Below are positions 1 through 9,643 of a DNA stretch of 64,000 bases, in pieces (the stretch's first letter is position 1; every line of letters starts with the position of its first letter). The DNA is from Haemophilus parainfluenzae. GTDB taxonomy: Bacteria > Pseudomonadota > Gammaproteobacteria > Enterobacterales > Pasteurellaceae. The position numbers were made by a program, and so were the translations under genes. The notes below the pieces were generated by a model, which saw only the letters and a program-made list of their open reading frames with translations, was not told the DNA's origin and ran no database searches. The stretch lies in the NCBI RefSeq assembly GCF_003252795.1, contig NZ_QEPQ01000002.1:186001-250000 (forward strand), in the 5' to 3' direction.

Positions 1-334
1 GATGGGGCAAATAAAATAAATGGCTATTCTCTTCAAGCTGAATGAACGTGTTTTGTTCAGCAAAATCGCCTTCATTCATCGCCTGAACACGAGTAAACGC
101 CTGTGTATTTAAAGAAAGTGCGGTCGATTCTGCGAGCGTTATTTGAATATCAATACGATCCCCAGATAAGAGTCCTGGCGAAGAAGACATCTGAATGGCA
201 TTAAGTCCATTCGTCCAAGCATCCGCATAAGCAGGTAATGTCATGACTTTAAAAGGTGGGGTAGCAAAATATTCCGCAAGCTGAGTTTTACCGCTTGAAG
301 AAAGTTTAGTTGAGAGTTTGAGCGTACTATTCAT
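1..334 (-). CDS. ureH: Urease accessory protein UreD/UreH, 3' part outside the window
   Basis: Only the first 111 codons are present; the gene runs off the left edge. The protein starts MNSTLKLSTKLSSSGKTQLA and contains a TALSLNTQAFTRV stretch around residues 70-85, typical of the UreD family. UreD (called UreH in Haemophilus) is the scaffold that binds apo-urease and recruits UreF and UreG for nickel insertion. It is the last gene of the ureABCEFGH operon, 50 bp behind ureG with a GC-rich hairpin in the gap. An uptake signal lies inside the gene at 116-124. Identification rests on position and these N-terminal residues. Confidence 0.9.
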   Translation of the reverse strand, partial: MNSTLKLSTKLSSSGKTQLAEYFATPPFKVMTLPAYADAWTNGLNAIQMSSSPGLLSGDRIDIQITLAESTALSLNTQAFTRVQAMNEGDFAEQNTFIQLEENSHLFYLPH

Positions 335-355
335 AATTGATTAAATTTGTAAAAG

Positions 356-379
356 TCCCCCTCCTAAAGAAGAGGGGGA
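356..379. repeat. GC-rich hairpin between ureG and ureH
   Basis: Inverted repeat with arms TCCCCCTC (356-363) and GAGGGGGA (372-379) and an 8-nt loop. It resembles the hairpin between ureB and ureA (4499-4521), flanked in both cases by A/T-rich sequence, which suggests a small dispersed intergenic repeat. In the operon transcript it could stabilise or process the mRNA; this is inference. Confidence 0.65.
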
Positions 380-384
380 TTGCT

Positions 385-1020
385 TTATCTCACTAAGGCT
401 TTCGGCTCTTCTATATTTTTCAATAAAGCATATTTTTCAATCCAGCCAATTACACCATCTAAATTTTCTTTCTTCATTAAGTTGGTAAAGATAAACGGCT
501 GACCGTTACGCATACGGCGCGCATCGCGTTCCATAACACTTAAATCAGCACCAACGAATGGCGCGAGATCAGTTTTGTTAATCACTAATAAATCTGAACG
601 GGTAATGCCTGGCCCACCTTTACGCGGAATTTTTTCGCCTTGCGCCACGTCAATCACGAAAATAGTCACATCCGCTAAATCGGGGCTAAAAGTTGCAGAT
701 AAGTTATCACCACCAGATTCAATAAAGACGATTTCTACATCGGGGAAACGAGCGACCATTTCATCGACTGCTTCTAAGTTCATAGACGCATCTTCACGAA
801 TTGCCGTATGTGGACAGCCACCTGTTTCTACACCCATAATTCGCTCTGGCGGAAGTAGGCTATTTTTCGTTAAAAATTCCGCATCTTCTTGGGTATAAAT
901 ATCGTTAGTAATTACTGCCACGCTGTAGCGGCTTGCGATTTCACGAGTTAGTTTTTCAATTAATGCGGTTTTGCCTGCACCAACAGGGCCAGCAACGCCA
1001 ATTTTAATGTAGTTACGCAT
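385..1020 (-). CDS. ureG: Urease accessory GTPase UreG
   Basis: SIMIBI-class GTPase of 211 residues that couples GTP hydrolysis to nickel delivery into urease. Visible motifs are the P-loop GPVGAGKT (11-18), the metal-binding CPH motif (69-71), IESGGDNL (101-108) and the guanine-specificity motif NKTD (149-152). The length is normal for the family. It lies 83 bp downstream of ureF and 50 bp upstream of ureH in the urease operon and works in the UreD-UreF-UreG complex in the cytoplasm. No missing key residue was seen. Confidence 0.97.
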   Translation of the reverse strand: MRNYIKIGVAGPVGAGKTALIEKLTREIASRYSVAVITNDIYTQEDAEFLTKNSLLPPERIMGVETGGCPHTAIREDASMNLEAVDEMVARFPDVEIVFIESGGDNLSATFSPDLADVTIFVIDVAQGEKIPRKGGPGITRSDLLVINKTDLAPFVGADLSVMERDARRMRNGQPFIFTNLMKKENLDGVIGWIEKYALLKNIEEPKALVR

Positions 1021-1103
1021 AATGTTCCTTTTGTGTTGATATCGTAGAGGCTTATTCTTATCACCTCTGCGATATGTAAAAATTCAATAAAAAATGACCG
1101 CTC

Positions 1104-1811
1104 TTACGACATATAAAGTCGCGTATAAAGCACTTCGTGCTGCATGGAGCGGATGTCATTTGCGAGAGTTGCTGCACCTAGGCATTCTTCATCGGGTTCT
1201 AGGCTTAATTCGACAGCTTGTAAGAGCGCACTACGCAAATCAAACAGAATATCTTGCCCATCCATTTGGCTGAGCGGAATGAGTTTTACGCCATTGGTAA
1301 TGGTTCCAACTGCTGCATTGTAGTAAAACGCATAAAGAGTATCTGCTTTGCTGAGTCCCATAGCCTGCGCCACCATAGCAAACACAATCGGGAAATAGCC
1401 TTGCACGGTTTTATTTTGAATCGCTTGCTGAAATTGGCTCAACATTGGGTGTTGTTCATAGCGGATAAAAATTTTTAATAACCGAACGCCGAGTTTAAAA
1501 CTGCCTTCGCGGCTTTCTCGCGCAATTTTGGTCGCAGATAACGAATGGTCTAATTCACACAAGCGCTCAAAATCATTGGTAGCCATGGCTTCAAATGCGA
1601 GCGAAAGATAAGCGCCATCGTTATACACCCAGTTTTGCAAAAGCTGGGTTTGCACATATTCTTCTAAGCTTGGTTTCGTTGAAACAACACCTTGTTGAAC
1701 AAAGGTTTCTAAACCATTTGAATGGTTAAAGCCCCCGATTGGCAAAGTGGGGTCAACCAAGTGCAACAAGGCGCCTAAATCTGCCAGGCTTCGGTTTAAT
1801 GTTGGTGCCAA
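1104..1811 (-). CDS. ureF: Urease accessory protein UreF
   Basis: UreF (235 residues, all-alpha) binds UreD on apo-urease and acts as activator and fidelity checkpoint for UreG. Family hallmarks seen are the N-terminal DPTLPIGGFNHSNGLE block (about 20-35), SREGSFKLG in the middle, and a conserved C-terminal tail ending LYTRLYMS. The start codon lies 16 bp inside the end of ureE, so translation of the two is probably coupled. Members of this family vary widely between bacteria, but this copy is close to the H. influenzae protein. Confidence 0.95.
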   Translation of the reverse strand: MAPTLNRSLADLGALLHLVDPTLPIGGFNHSNGLETFVQQGVVSTKPSLEEYVQTQLLQNWVYNDGAYLSLAFEAMATNDFERLCELDHSLSATKIARESREGSFKLGVRLLKIFIRYEQHPMLSQFQQAIQNKTVQGYFPIVFAMVAQAMGLSKADTLYAFYYNAAVGTITNGVKLIPLSQMDGQDILFDLRSALLQAVELSLEPDEECLGAATLANDIRSMQHEVLYTRLYMS

Positions 1812-2353
1812 TTGCCGTCTCCATGATGGTGATAGCCATGATGATCGTGAGAATGACTATGCGAATGTCCGTGCCCTTGTGCAGAATTTGCTCTTAACGC
1901 TTGGCTTAAACGGCGTTCAGCTTTTTGCGGATGAAATCCCGCCGCTTGTAACCACTCGAACATCGGCTTATCGTAAGGTAATGTCACTTCATTGCCATCT
2001 AAAAAGAGTGGCGAATGTTTATTGCCGATCTCATAACAAGCCCGAGCCATTTCAGGCAAGGTTTTCGGCGATAGCACAATCACTTCACTTGGTAAAATTT
2101 CAATCGCAATCACTAATTTATCGCTGATAAACACCACATCATCGTGTTTTAAACGTTGCCCTTCTTTGAGTAGGCGAAAAGCGACTTCGCGCCCCGTATT
2201 TGTGGTTTTGCGTAAAATATTGCGCTCACTCTCATACCACTGCAATGCCACGCGTTCAATGGTTTGATGGGTAATTTTGCCTTCATCTTGAAGGCTAGTT
2301 AAATCGCCTAAAATGGTATCCATAATCGGAAAAATAGGGTTAATGATTTTCAT
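1796..2353 (-). CDS. ureE: Urease nickel metallochaperone UreE
   Basis: UreE delivers nickel to the UreG-UreF-UreD complex. The open frame extends 13 codons further upstream, but the start MKIINPIFPI at 2353 matches the H. influenzae protein and gives 185 residues. An N-terminal peptide-binding-like domain is followed by the metal-binding domain and a histidine-rich tail (GHGHSHSHSHDHHGYHHHGD) that can store several nickel ions. The gene overlaps ureF by 16 bp. A strong hairpin at 2372-2393 lies in the 71-bp gap to ureC, directly before this start. Confidence 0.95.
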   Translation of the reverse strand: MKIINPIFPIMDTILGDLTSLQDEGKITHQTIERVALQWYESERNILRKTTNTGREVAFRLLKEGQRLKHDDVVFISDKLVIAIEILPSEVIVLSPKTLPEMARACYEIGNKHSPLFLDGNEVTLPYDKPMFEWLQAAGFHPQKAERRLSQALRANSAQGHGHSHSHSHDHHGYHHHGDGNWHQH

Positions 2354-2371
2354 ATTTATAAATTTAAAAGT

Positions 2372-2393
2372 AGTGCGTGTAATAACACGCACT
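2372..2393. repeat. Hairpin between ureC and ureE
   Basis: Perfect 9-bp dyad, arms AGTGCGTGT (2372-2380) and ACACGCACT (2385-2393), loop of 4 nt. It sits between the structural and accessory genes of the urease operon. In the operon sense it is followed by ACTTTTAAATTT, so it may act as a partial terminator or RNA 3' end that lowers accessory-gene expression. Confidence 0.6.
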
Positions 2394-2424
2394 TTCTTTG
2401 ATTATTGAATAGCGTGAATTTTTA

Positions 2425-4143
2425 TTAGAACAAGAAATATCGTTGTCCTAATGGCACTGTATCTACGGGTTCGCAGGTAATTAACTCACCATCTACACGC
2501 ACTTCATAGCGTTCTGGATCTACCGTGATTTCAGGTGTTGCATTGTTGTGAACGAGATCTTTTTTACCCACGCAGCGGCAGCCTTTCACGGCAATGGTTT
2601 CTTTGTTTAAACCGAATTTCGCACGAATATCGGCTTTTTCAGCGGCTTGCGAAACAAAAAATACTGCGGTTTGTGCTGTCGCTAAGCCTTGTGCACCGTA
2701 CATTGGACGGTAGAATACGGGTTGAGGTGTTGGAATAGAAGCATTTGGGTCACCCATTTTCGCGTAGCTAATAAAGCCTTTTTTAATTACCACTTCAGGT
2801 TTTACGCCAAAGAACATCGGTTTCCATAACACGATATCTGCAATTTTGCCCACTTCTAACGAACCAATATGATCCGCAATACCATGTGCAATTGCTGGAT
2901 TGATAGTGTATTTCGCAATGTAGCGTTTAATGCGGAAGTTATCGTTTCCCTCACTGCCTAGCTCACCACGTTGCATTTTCATTTTATTTGCCGTTTGCCA
3001 TGTACGAATAACAACTTCGCCAATACGTCCCATCGCTTGAGAGTCTGAACTCATAATCGAGAAAACGCCCATATCATGCAAAATATCTTCTGCTGCAATA
3101 GTTTCAGGACGAATACGGCTATCGGCAAAAGCTACGTCTTCCGGCACGCGTTTATCTAAGTGATGGCAAACCATCAACATATCCAAATGTTCATCAATGG
3201 TATTTTTTGTAAACGGACGAGTCGGGTTGGTTGAAGCAGGTAATACGTTTGGATACATTGCTGCTTTAATGATGTCAGGCGCATGACCGCCACCAGCTCC
3301 TTCCGTATGGAAGGTGTGAATCACACGTCCATCAATCGCTTTCATGGTATCTTCTAAAAAGCCACTTTCATTTAGCGTGTCTGTGTGAATGGCCACTTGA
3401 ATATCCATTTCATCTGCCACTTTTAATGCAGAATCAATTACTGCAGGGGTTGCGCCCCAGTCCTCATGGATTTTTAAACCTAATGCACCCGCTTCAATTT
3501 GTTCACGTAGCGGATCTAAGGTTGAACAGTTTCCTTTGCCAAAAAATCCGACGTTAACCGGTAAGGCTTCTGCCGCTTGGAACATACGTTCCATATACCA
3601 TGCACCCGGTGTACAAGTCGTTGCGTGTGTGCCATCAGCAGGGCCTGTTCCGCCACCAATTAGCGTGGTGACGCCGCTTTCAATCGCATGCTGTGCTTGT
3701 TGAGGGCAAATAAAGTGAATGTGGGTATCGATACCGCCAGCTGTCGCAATTAAATGAGCACCGTTATGTACTTCTGTGCTTGCCCCGATAATCATATTTG
3801 GCGTGATATTATCCATGGTGTCAGGGTTACCTGCTTGTCCGATGCCGACAATACGCCCATCGCGAATACCAATATCTGCTTTGATAATGCCTAATTTAGC
3901 ATCAATGAGCATCACGTTGGTAATCACAAAATCCAATACATTCGGATTGTCGCGAGTTGCGGTGCCACTTTGCGCCATGCCATCACGCACACTTTTACCG
4001 CCACCAAATTTACACTCATCACCTTTGGTTAATAAATCTTGTTCAATGGTTGCCCATAAATTGGTATCGCCTAAACGGACTTTATCGCCAACGGTTGGGC
4101 CATAAGTTGCTACATATTGTGCTCTTGAAATTGTTAATGCCAT
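2425..4143 (-). CDS. ureC: Urease alpha subunit (catalytic)
   Basis: Nickel-dependent amidohydrolase of 572 residues that hydrolyses urea to ammonia and carbamate. All active-site residues are visible by comparison with Klebsiella urease: H141 and H143 (HIHF), the carbamylated K224 (GLKIHED), H226, H253 (AIHTD), H279 (HTFHTE), flap C326-H327, and D367 (SSDSQAMGR). It starts 11 bp after ureB and is followed by the ureE hairpin. In Haemophilus urease is thought to supply ammonia and to buffer acid during colonisation; that role is inference here. Confidence 0.98.
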   Translation of the reverse strand: MALTISRAQYVATYGPTVGDKVRLGDTNLWATIEQDLLTKGDECKFGGGKSVRDGMAQSGTATRDNPNVLDFVITNVMLIDAKLGIIKADIGIRDGRIVGIGQAGNPDTMDNITPNMIIGASTEVHNGAHLIATAGGIDTHIHFICPQQAQHAIESGVTTLIGGGTGPADGTHATTCTPGAWYMERMFQAAEALPVNVGFFGKGNCSTLDPLREQIEAGALGLKIHEDWGATPAVIDSALKVADEMDIQVAIHTDTLNESGFLEDTMKAIDGRVIHTFHTEGAGGGHAPDIIKAAMYPNVLPASTNPTRPFTKNTIDEHLDMLMVCHHLDKRVPEDVAFADSRIRPETIAAEDILHDMGVFSIMSSDSQAMGRIGEVVIRTWQTANKMKMQRGELGSEGNDNFRIKRYIAKYTINPAIAHGIADHIGSLEVGKIADIVLWKPMFFGVKPEVVIKKGFISYAKMGDPNASIPTPQPVFYRPMYGAQGLATAQTAVFFVSQAAEKADIRAKFGLNKETIAVKGCRCVGKKDLVHNNATPEITVDPERYEVRVDGELITCEPVDTVPLGQRYFLF

Positions 4144-4154
4144 TTTGCCCTACC

Positions 4155-4460
4155 TTATAATTTGCCATCAATTTGATTATGGAAGCCGTAAATGGTTTGC
4201 GAGCCTCCAAAAGCGACTAATTCTACCGATTTTACTTCACCGGGTTCAAAACGCACTGCATTGCCAGAGGGAACATTTAAGCGCATTCCGCGCGCTAAAG
4301 TGCGGTCAAATTTAAGGGCATTATTGGTTTCAAAGAAATGGTAATGGGAACCGACTTGGATTGGACGGTCGCCTGAATTGGTTACTTCGATTGTGACGGT
4401 TTTTCTGCCGACATTGGCAATAATATCGCCTTCAGCTAATTGGTATTCACCTGGGATCAT
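4155..4460 (-). CDS. ureB: Urease beta subunit
   Basis: Small structural subunit of 101 residues that starts MIPGEYQL and includes the conserved blocks [15 protein letters not shown] (about 37-51), and [10 protein letters not shown], all hallmarks of UreB. It packs with UreA and UreC in the trimer of (ABC) units. It lies between ureA (70 bp upstream, gap holding a GC-rich hairpin) and ureC (11 bp downstream). Confidence 0.97.
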   Translation of the reverse strand: MIPGEYQLAEGDIIANVGRKTVTIEVTNSGDRPIQVGSHYHFFETNNALKFDRTLARGMRLNVPSGNAVRFEPGEVKSVELVAFGGSQTIYGFHNQIDGKL

Positions 4461-4498
4461 TTTATTTAAATCCTTCTATTTTAAAATTTTTATGAAAG

Positions 4499-4521
4499 CC
4501 CCCTCTTTGCTAAAGAGGGGG
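4499..4521. repeat. GC-rich hairpin between ureA and ureB
   Basis: Perfect 10-bp inverted repeat, arms CCCCCTCTTT (4499-4508) and AAAGAGGGGG (4512-4521), with a 3-nt loop. It lies in the 70-bp gap after ureA. In the transcript sense it is followed by CTTTCATAAAA, not a clear T run, so it looks more like an mRNA-processing or stability element, or a mobile-type repeat, than a full terminator. Confidence 0.65.
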
Positions 4522-4530
4522 AATTTTCTT

Positions 4531-4833
4531 TTATCTAATCGGATTGTGCACAGTAACAAGCTTCGTGCCATCAGGGAACGTTGCTTCAATTTGAACTTCG
4601 TGTACCATCTCGGCGACGCCTTCCATCACATCTTCAACAGTGAGTAGCGTTGCACCATATTGCATCACTTCTGCCACACTCATGCCATCTCTCGCCGCTT
4701 CTTGTAAATGACTTGCAATGTACGCAATTGCCTCAGGATAGTTTAATTTTACGCCTCGTGCTTTGCGTTTTGCGGCTAGCTCACCGGCTAAAAAGAGCAT
4801 CAATTTCTCTTGTTCTCTTGATGTTAAATGCAT
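4531..4833 (-). CDS. ureA: Urease gamma subunit
   Basis: First gene of the urease operon, 100 residues, starting [20 protein letters not shown] and ending [11 protein letters not shown], the usual UreA pattern. A Shine-Dalgarno AAGGA precedes the start. The promoter must lie in the 169 bp shared with divergent groES; a CATAAT-like -10 is visible about 30 bp upstream of the start, but the -35 is weak. No obvious operator for a nickel regulator was recognised. Confidence 0.97.
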   Translation of the reverse strand: MHLTSREQEKLMLFLAGELAAKRKARGVKLNYPEAIAYIASHLQEAARDGMSVAEVMQYGATLLTVEDVMEGVAEMVHEVQIEATFPDGTKLVTVHNPIR

Positions 4834-4935
4834 ATCGTTATTCCTTTTTTTGTTTATTATGCAAGACGGGCTGAATTTTACGTAAAAAACGACAGAATAG
4901 GAAAAATATTTTATTCGATTTTTTTAATAATACCC

Positions 4936-4963
4936 CTTGAAATCATAAAAAACCTCCTTATAT
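4936..4963 (+). promoter_or_regulatory. Sigma-32 (heat-shock) promoter of groES-groEL
   Basis: CTTGAAA (4936-4942) and CCTTATAT (4956-4963) are separated by 13 bp, a good match to the sigma-32 consensus CTTGAAA-N13/14-CCCCATNT. It lies 40 bp before groES. No CIRCE (HrcA) inverted repeat is present, so heat control is most likely by RpoH alone. Confidence 0.8.
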
Positions 4964-5002
4964 AGGGAGTGAATTAACTAATTTTTAAGAAGGAAATTAA
5001 TC

Positions 5003-5293
5003 ATGAATATTCGTCCTTTACACGATCGTGTAATCATTAAACGTGAAGAAGTAGAAACTCGTTCAGCTGGCGGTATCGTATTAACCGGTTCAGCGGCGAC
5101 TAAATCAACCCGTGCGAAAGTATTGGCAGTGGGTAAAGGTCGTATTTTAGAAAATGGTACCGTTCAACCTTTAGATGTAAAAGTTGGCGATACAGTCATT
5201 TTCAATGATGGTTATGGCGTGAAAAGTGAAAAAATAGATGGTGAAGAAGTGTTAATCATTTCTGAAAACGACATTTTGGCGATTGTGGAATAA
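5003..5293 (+). CDS. groES: Co-chaperonin GroES
   Basis: 10-kDa lid of the GroEL chamber, 96 residues, starting [18 protein letters not shown], with the mobile-loop segment [11 protein letters not shown] (about 21-31) and the roof region. AAGGA lies 10 bp before the start. It is 22 bp upstream of groEL in the usual operon and is preceded by a heat-shock promoter. Divergent to the urease operon, as in H. influenzae. Confidence 0.98.
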   Translation: MNIRPLHDRVIIKREEVETRSAGGIVLTGSAATKSTRAKVLAVGKGRILENGTVQPLDVKVGDTVIFNDGYGVKSEKIDGEEVLIISENDILAIVE

Positions 5294-5303
5294 TTTAAAT
5301 TAA

Positions 5304-6962
<1,659 letters not shown>

Positions 6963-6978
6963 TTCCCCTTTGCAAAAG

Positions 6979-7023
6979 AAAGTGCGATCGTTTTTCTTTA
7001 TAGAAATGCGATCGCATTTTTAT
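6979..7023 (+). terminator. Terminator after groEL
   Basis: An imperfect dyad pairs AAAGTGCGATCG (6980-6990 area) with CGATCGCATTTT (7009-7020), followed by T-rich sequence. The left arm is a degenerate uptake signal. Position just behind the groE operon supports the call. Confidence 0.65.
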
Positions 7024-7073
7024 TTGTGTGGTGCTACACTTTAACAGCTTTCGATGATTTTATAGGTATAACA

Positions 7074-7622
7074 ATGACAATTTCCCAAACTGAACTCAAT
7101 CAACAACTCAAATCTGCCGGTATTGGTATTAATGCAACTGAATTACATGGTTTTTTGAGCGGCTTAATTTGTGGTGGACTGAAAGATCAAAGCTGGTTAC
7201 CGCTTTTATATCAATTCAGTAACGATAACCACGCTTATCCAACAGCATTAATTCAACCAATTACCGAAATTTATGAGCAGATTGGTAAAACCTTATCGGA
7301 TGTGGAAGGGTTTGATTTTGAATTGGGCTTAACAGAAGATGAGAGCGTGTTTGCACGTGCTGACAGCTTATCAGACTGGGCAAACCAATTTTTACTGGGT
7401 TTAGGTCTTGTTCAAACAGAATTGGATAAAGAAAAAGGCGAAATTGGCGAAGCGGTAGATGATTTACAAGATATTTGTCAGCTTGGTTATGAAGAAGATG
7501 ATGACGAAGAAGAGCTTGCCGAAGCCTTAGAAGAAATTATTGAATATGTTCGCACCATTGCTATGCTTTTTTATACCCATTTCAACGATGATGCACAAGA
7601 AATAAAACCGATATTACATTAA
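7074..7622 (+). CDS. YecA/UPF0149 family protein
   Basis: The open frame starts at 7026, but ATG at 7074 ([19 protein letters not shown]) matches the H. influenzae homologue and gives 182 residues. The UPF0149 signature is visible in [13 protein letters not shown] near 20-33 and [13 protein letters not shown] in the middle; an acidic run [16 protein letters not shown] lies near the C-terminus. The molecular function is unknown. It precedes pepP by 12 bp, the same pairing as ygfB-pepP in E. coli, so the two are probably co-transcribed. Confidence 0.88.
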   Translation: MTISQTELNQQLKSAGIGINATELHGFLSGLICGGLKDQSWLPLLYQFSNDNHAYPTALIQPITEIYEQIGKTLSDVEGFDFELGLTEDESVFARADSLSDWANQFLLGLGLVQTELDKEKGEIGEAVDDLQDICQLGYEEDDDEEELAEALEEIIEYVRTIAMLFYTHFNDDAQEIKPILH

Positions 7623-7634
7623 AAGGAGCGAAAC

Positions 7635-8927
7635 ATGGATCTCGCATATATGGCGGCATTACCGCAAGAGGAATTTACAGAACGTCGTCAAAAAGTATTC
7701 GCACAAATGCAGCCAAATTCTGCTTTATTGCTATTTTCCGAAATTGAAAAACGTCGTAATAACGACTGTGATTTTCCTTTCCGTCAAGACAGTTACTTCT
7801 GGTATTTAACGGGTTTTAATGAGCCAAATGCAGCGTTGTTATTGATTAAAACGGAAGATGCGGAAAAGACGGTTGTATTTCTTCGTCCGCGAGATCCTTT
7901 GCTTGAAACCTGGAATGGTCGCCGATTAGGCGTTGAGCGCGCACCGCAAAAACTCAATGTTGATGAAGCCTATTCTATCGATGATTTTAAATCTGAATTT
8001 CCAAAATTAACGGAAAAATTGACCGCACTTTATCATGTGGCCGATCGTCATCCTTGGGGAGATAAATTATTAGCTGAAAGTGCGGTGAAATTTTACGCTG
8101 TTTTTGATTGGCAGCCGATGTTAAGTGAAATGCGCTTAATCAAATCTCCAAACGAAATTCGTTTAATGCAACAAGCGGGACAAATTACAGCGTTCGGACA
8201 TATTAAAGCGATGCAAGTGACTCGTCCAAATCGTTTTGAATATGAAATTGAAAGCGAGATTTTACATGAATTTAATCGTCACGGCGCAAGATTTCCTTCT
8301 TATAATTCCATTGTTGCTGGCGGTGATAATGCCTGCATTTTGCATTACACCGAAAATGATCAACCATTAAAAGATGGTGATCTTGTGTTAATTGATGCAG
8401 GCTGTGAATTTGCTATGTATGCAGGGGATATCACACGTACATTCCCGGTGAATGGTAAATTTACTCAGCCTCAACGTGAGATTTATGAATTAGTCTTAAA
8501 AGCACAAAAACGTGCGATTGAGCTATTAGTGCCAGGAAATTCGATTAAACTGGCGAATGACGAAGTGATTCGTATTAAAACTCAAGGCTTGGTAGATTTA
8601 GGCATCCTGAAAGGGGATGTGGATAAGCTGATTGAAGAAAAAGCCTATCGCCAATTTTATATGCATGGTTTAGGCCATTGGCTTGGTTTAGATGTGCACG
8701 ATGTTGGTCGCTATGATGATGAGCGTAGTCGCACGCTTGAAGTGGGGATGATCATCACCGTTGAGCCGGGCATTTATATTTCTGAAGAAGCAGATGTGCC
8801 TGCTCAATATAAAGGCATTGGCGTGCGTATTGAAGATAATTTGCTAATGACTGAATATGGCAATAAAAATCTGACTGCGGCGGCACCAAAAGAAATCGAG
8901 GATATTGAAAATTTAATGAAAAATTGA
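7635..8927 (+). CDS. pepP: Xaa-Pro aminopeptidase (aminopeptidase P)
   Basis: Dinuclear-metal pita-bread peptidase of 430 residues that removes an N-terminal residue in front of proline. The metal ligands of the family are present: D254 and D265 (DAGCEFAMYAGDITR), H348 (HGLGHWLGLDVHDVG), E377 (EPGIYI) and E400 (RIEDN). An N-terminal creatinase-like domain occupies about 1-170. A strong AAAGGAG lies before the start. Two uptake signals (8022 and 8078) lie inside. The stop codon is part of a short TTGAGAA/TTCTCAA hairpin (8924-8940), possibly a weak terminator. Confidence 0.96.
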   Translation: MDLAYMAALPQEEFTERRQKVFAQMQPNSALLLFSEIEKRRNNDCDFPFRQDSYFWYLTGFNEPNAALLLIKTEDAEKTVVFLRPRDPLLETWNGRRLGVERAPQKLNVDEAYSIDDFKSEFPKLTEKLTALYHVADRHPWGDKLLAESAVKFYAVFDWQPMLSEMRLIKSPNEIRLMQQAGQITAFGHIKAMQVTRPNRFEYEIESEILHEFNRHGARFPSYNSIVAGGDNACILHYTENDQPLKDGDLVLIDAGCEFAMYAGDITRTFPVNGKFTQPQREIYELVLKAQKRAIELLVPGNSIKLANDEVIRIKTQGLVDLGILKGDVDKLIEEKAYRQFYMHGLGHWLGLDVHDVGRYDDERSRTLEVGMIITVEPGIYISEEADVPAQYKGIGVRIEDNLLMTEYGNKNLTAAAPKEIEDIENLMKN

Positions 8928-9030
8928 GAAGAATTCTCAAAATTGTGATCTAGTGCAAGTTTTTTGTGCAGTTAAGGTGCTAATATACTGTTAGATAAAA
9001 AAGACCAATCAAATCAGTAAGGAGTCGATT

Positions 9031-9456
9031 ATGTACAAACACGTTTTAGTTGCGGTAGATCTTTCTGACGAAAGTGAATTTCTACTCAAAAAAGCCGTGG
9101 GAATTGCAAAACGTAATGATGCGCAACTTTCCATTATTCATGTAGATGTAAACTTCTCGGATCTCTATACTGGTTTAATTGATGTCAATATGTCATCAAT
9201 GCAAGATAGAATCTCGAGCGAAACCCAAAAAGCGCTAATTAATTTAGCCGAACATGCTGGTTATCCAATAAAAGAAAAATTGAGCGGTAGCGGTGATTTA
9301 GGTCAAGTTTTGACAGACGCTATTGATCAGTATGATGTAGATCTACTAGTGACAGGTCATCACCAAGATTTCTGGAGTAAATTGATGTCTTCAACACGTC
9401 AAGTGATGAATACCATTAAAATTGATATGTTGGTTGTGCCACTTCGCGACGAATAG
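9031..9456 (+). CDS. uspA: Universal stress protein A
   Basis: Cytoplasmic protein of 141 residues with the Usp fold: N-terminal [15 protein letters not shown], and a C-terminal [20 protein letters not shown] followed by LVVPL. It is the UspA subtype, made under growth arrest and stress. AAGGAG precedes the start. It stands alone between pepP and alaS, with its own AT-rich promoter region (TAATATACTGT about 45 bp upstream) and a terminator behind. Confidence 0.93.
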   Translation: MYKHVLVAVDLSDESEFLLKKAVGIAKRNDAQLSIIHVDVNFSDLYTGLIDVNMSSMQDRISSETQKALINLAEHAGYPIKEKLSGSGDLGQVLTDAIDQYDVDLLVTGHHQDFWSKLMSSTRQVMNTIKIDMLVVPLRDE

Positions 9457-9500
9457 TGATCAAAAATTATTTTTAGCCCTATTAAAATAACGTAAATTTT

Positions 9501-9545
9501 AACCGCACTTCTCAATTAATGCAGTAGAGTGCGGTTTTCTTTTTT
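9501..9545 (+). terminator. Terminator after uspA made of inverted uptake signals
   Basis: AACCGCACT (9501-9509) pairs with AGTGCGGTT (9528-9536), followed by TTCTTTTTT. The left arm is a perfect uptake signal in reverse orientation. Such inverted pairs are a known terminator type in Haemophilus. Confidence 0.8.
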
Positions 9546-9643
9546 AAGATCAGTGAAAAAGCCTTTTTCTCTAGGTCAAAATATGCAAGAATAGTGAGCT
9601 TTTTTATAAATCGTGATCGAGATAGAGACACAAGGTTTTATCA

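Noticed and set aside
1747-2127. 126-codon plus-strand open frame
   Set aside because: Antisense to ureE and ureF; no family resemblance, and the opposite frame is a clear gene.
3776-4160. Plus-strand frames opposite ureC
   Set aside because: Shadows of ureC; no plausible start signals.
8941-8965. Possible CRP half-site TGTGATCTAGTGCA before uspA
   Set aside because: Only one half fits TGTGA-N6-TCACA; too weak to report.
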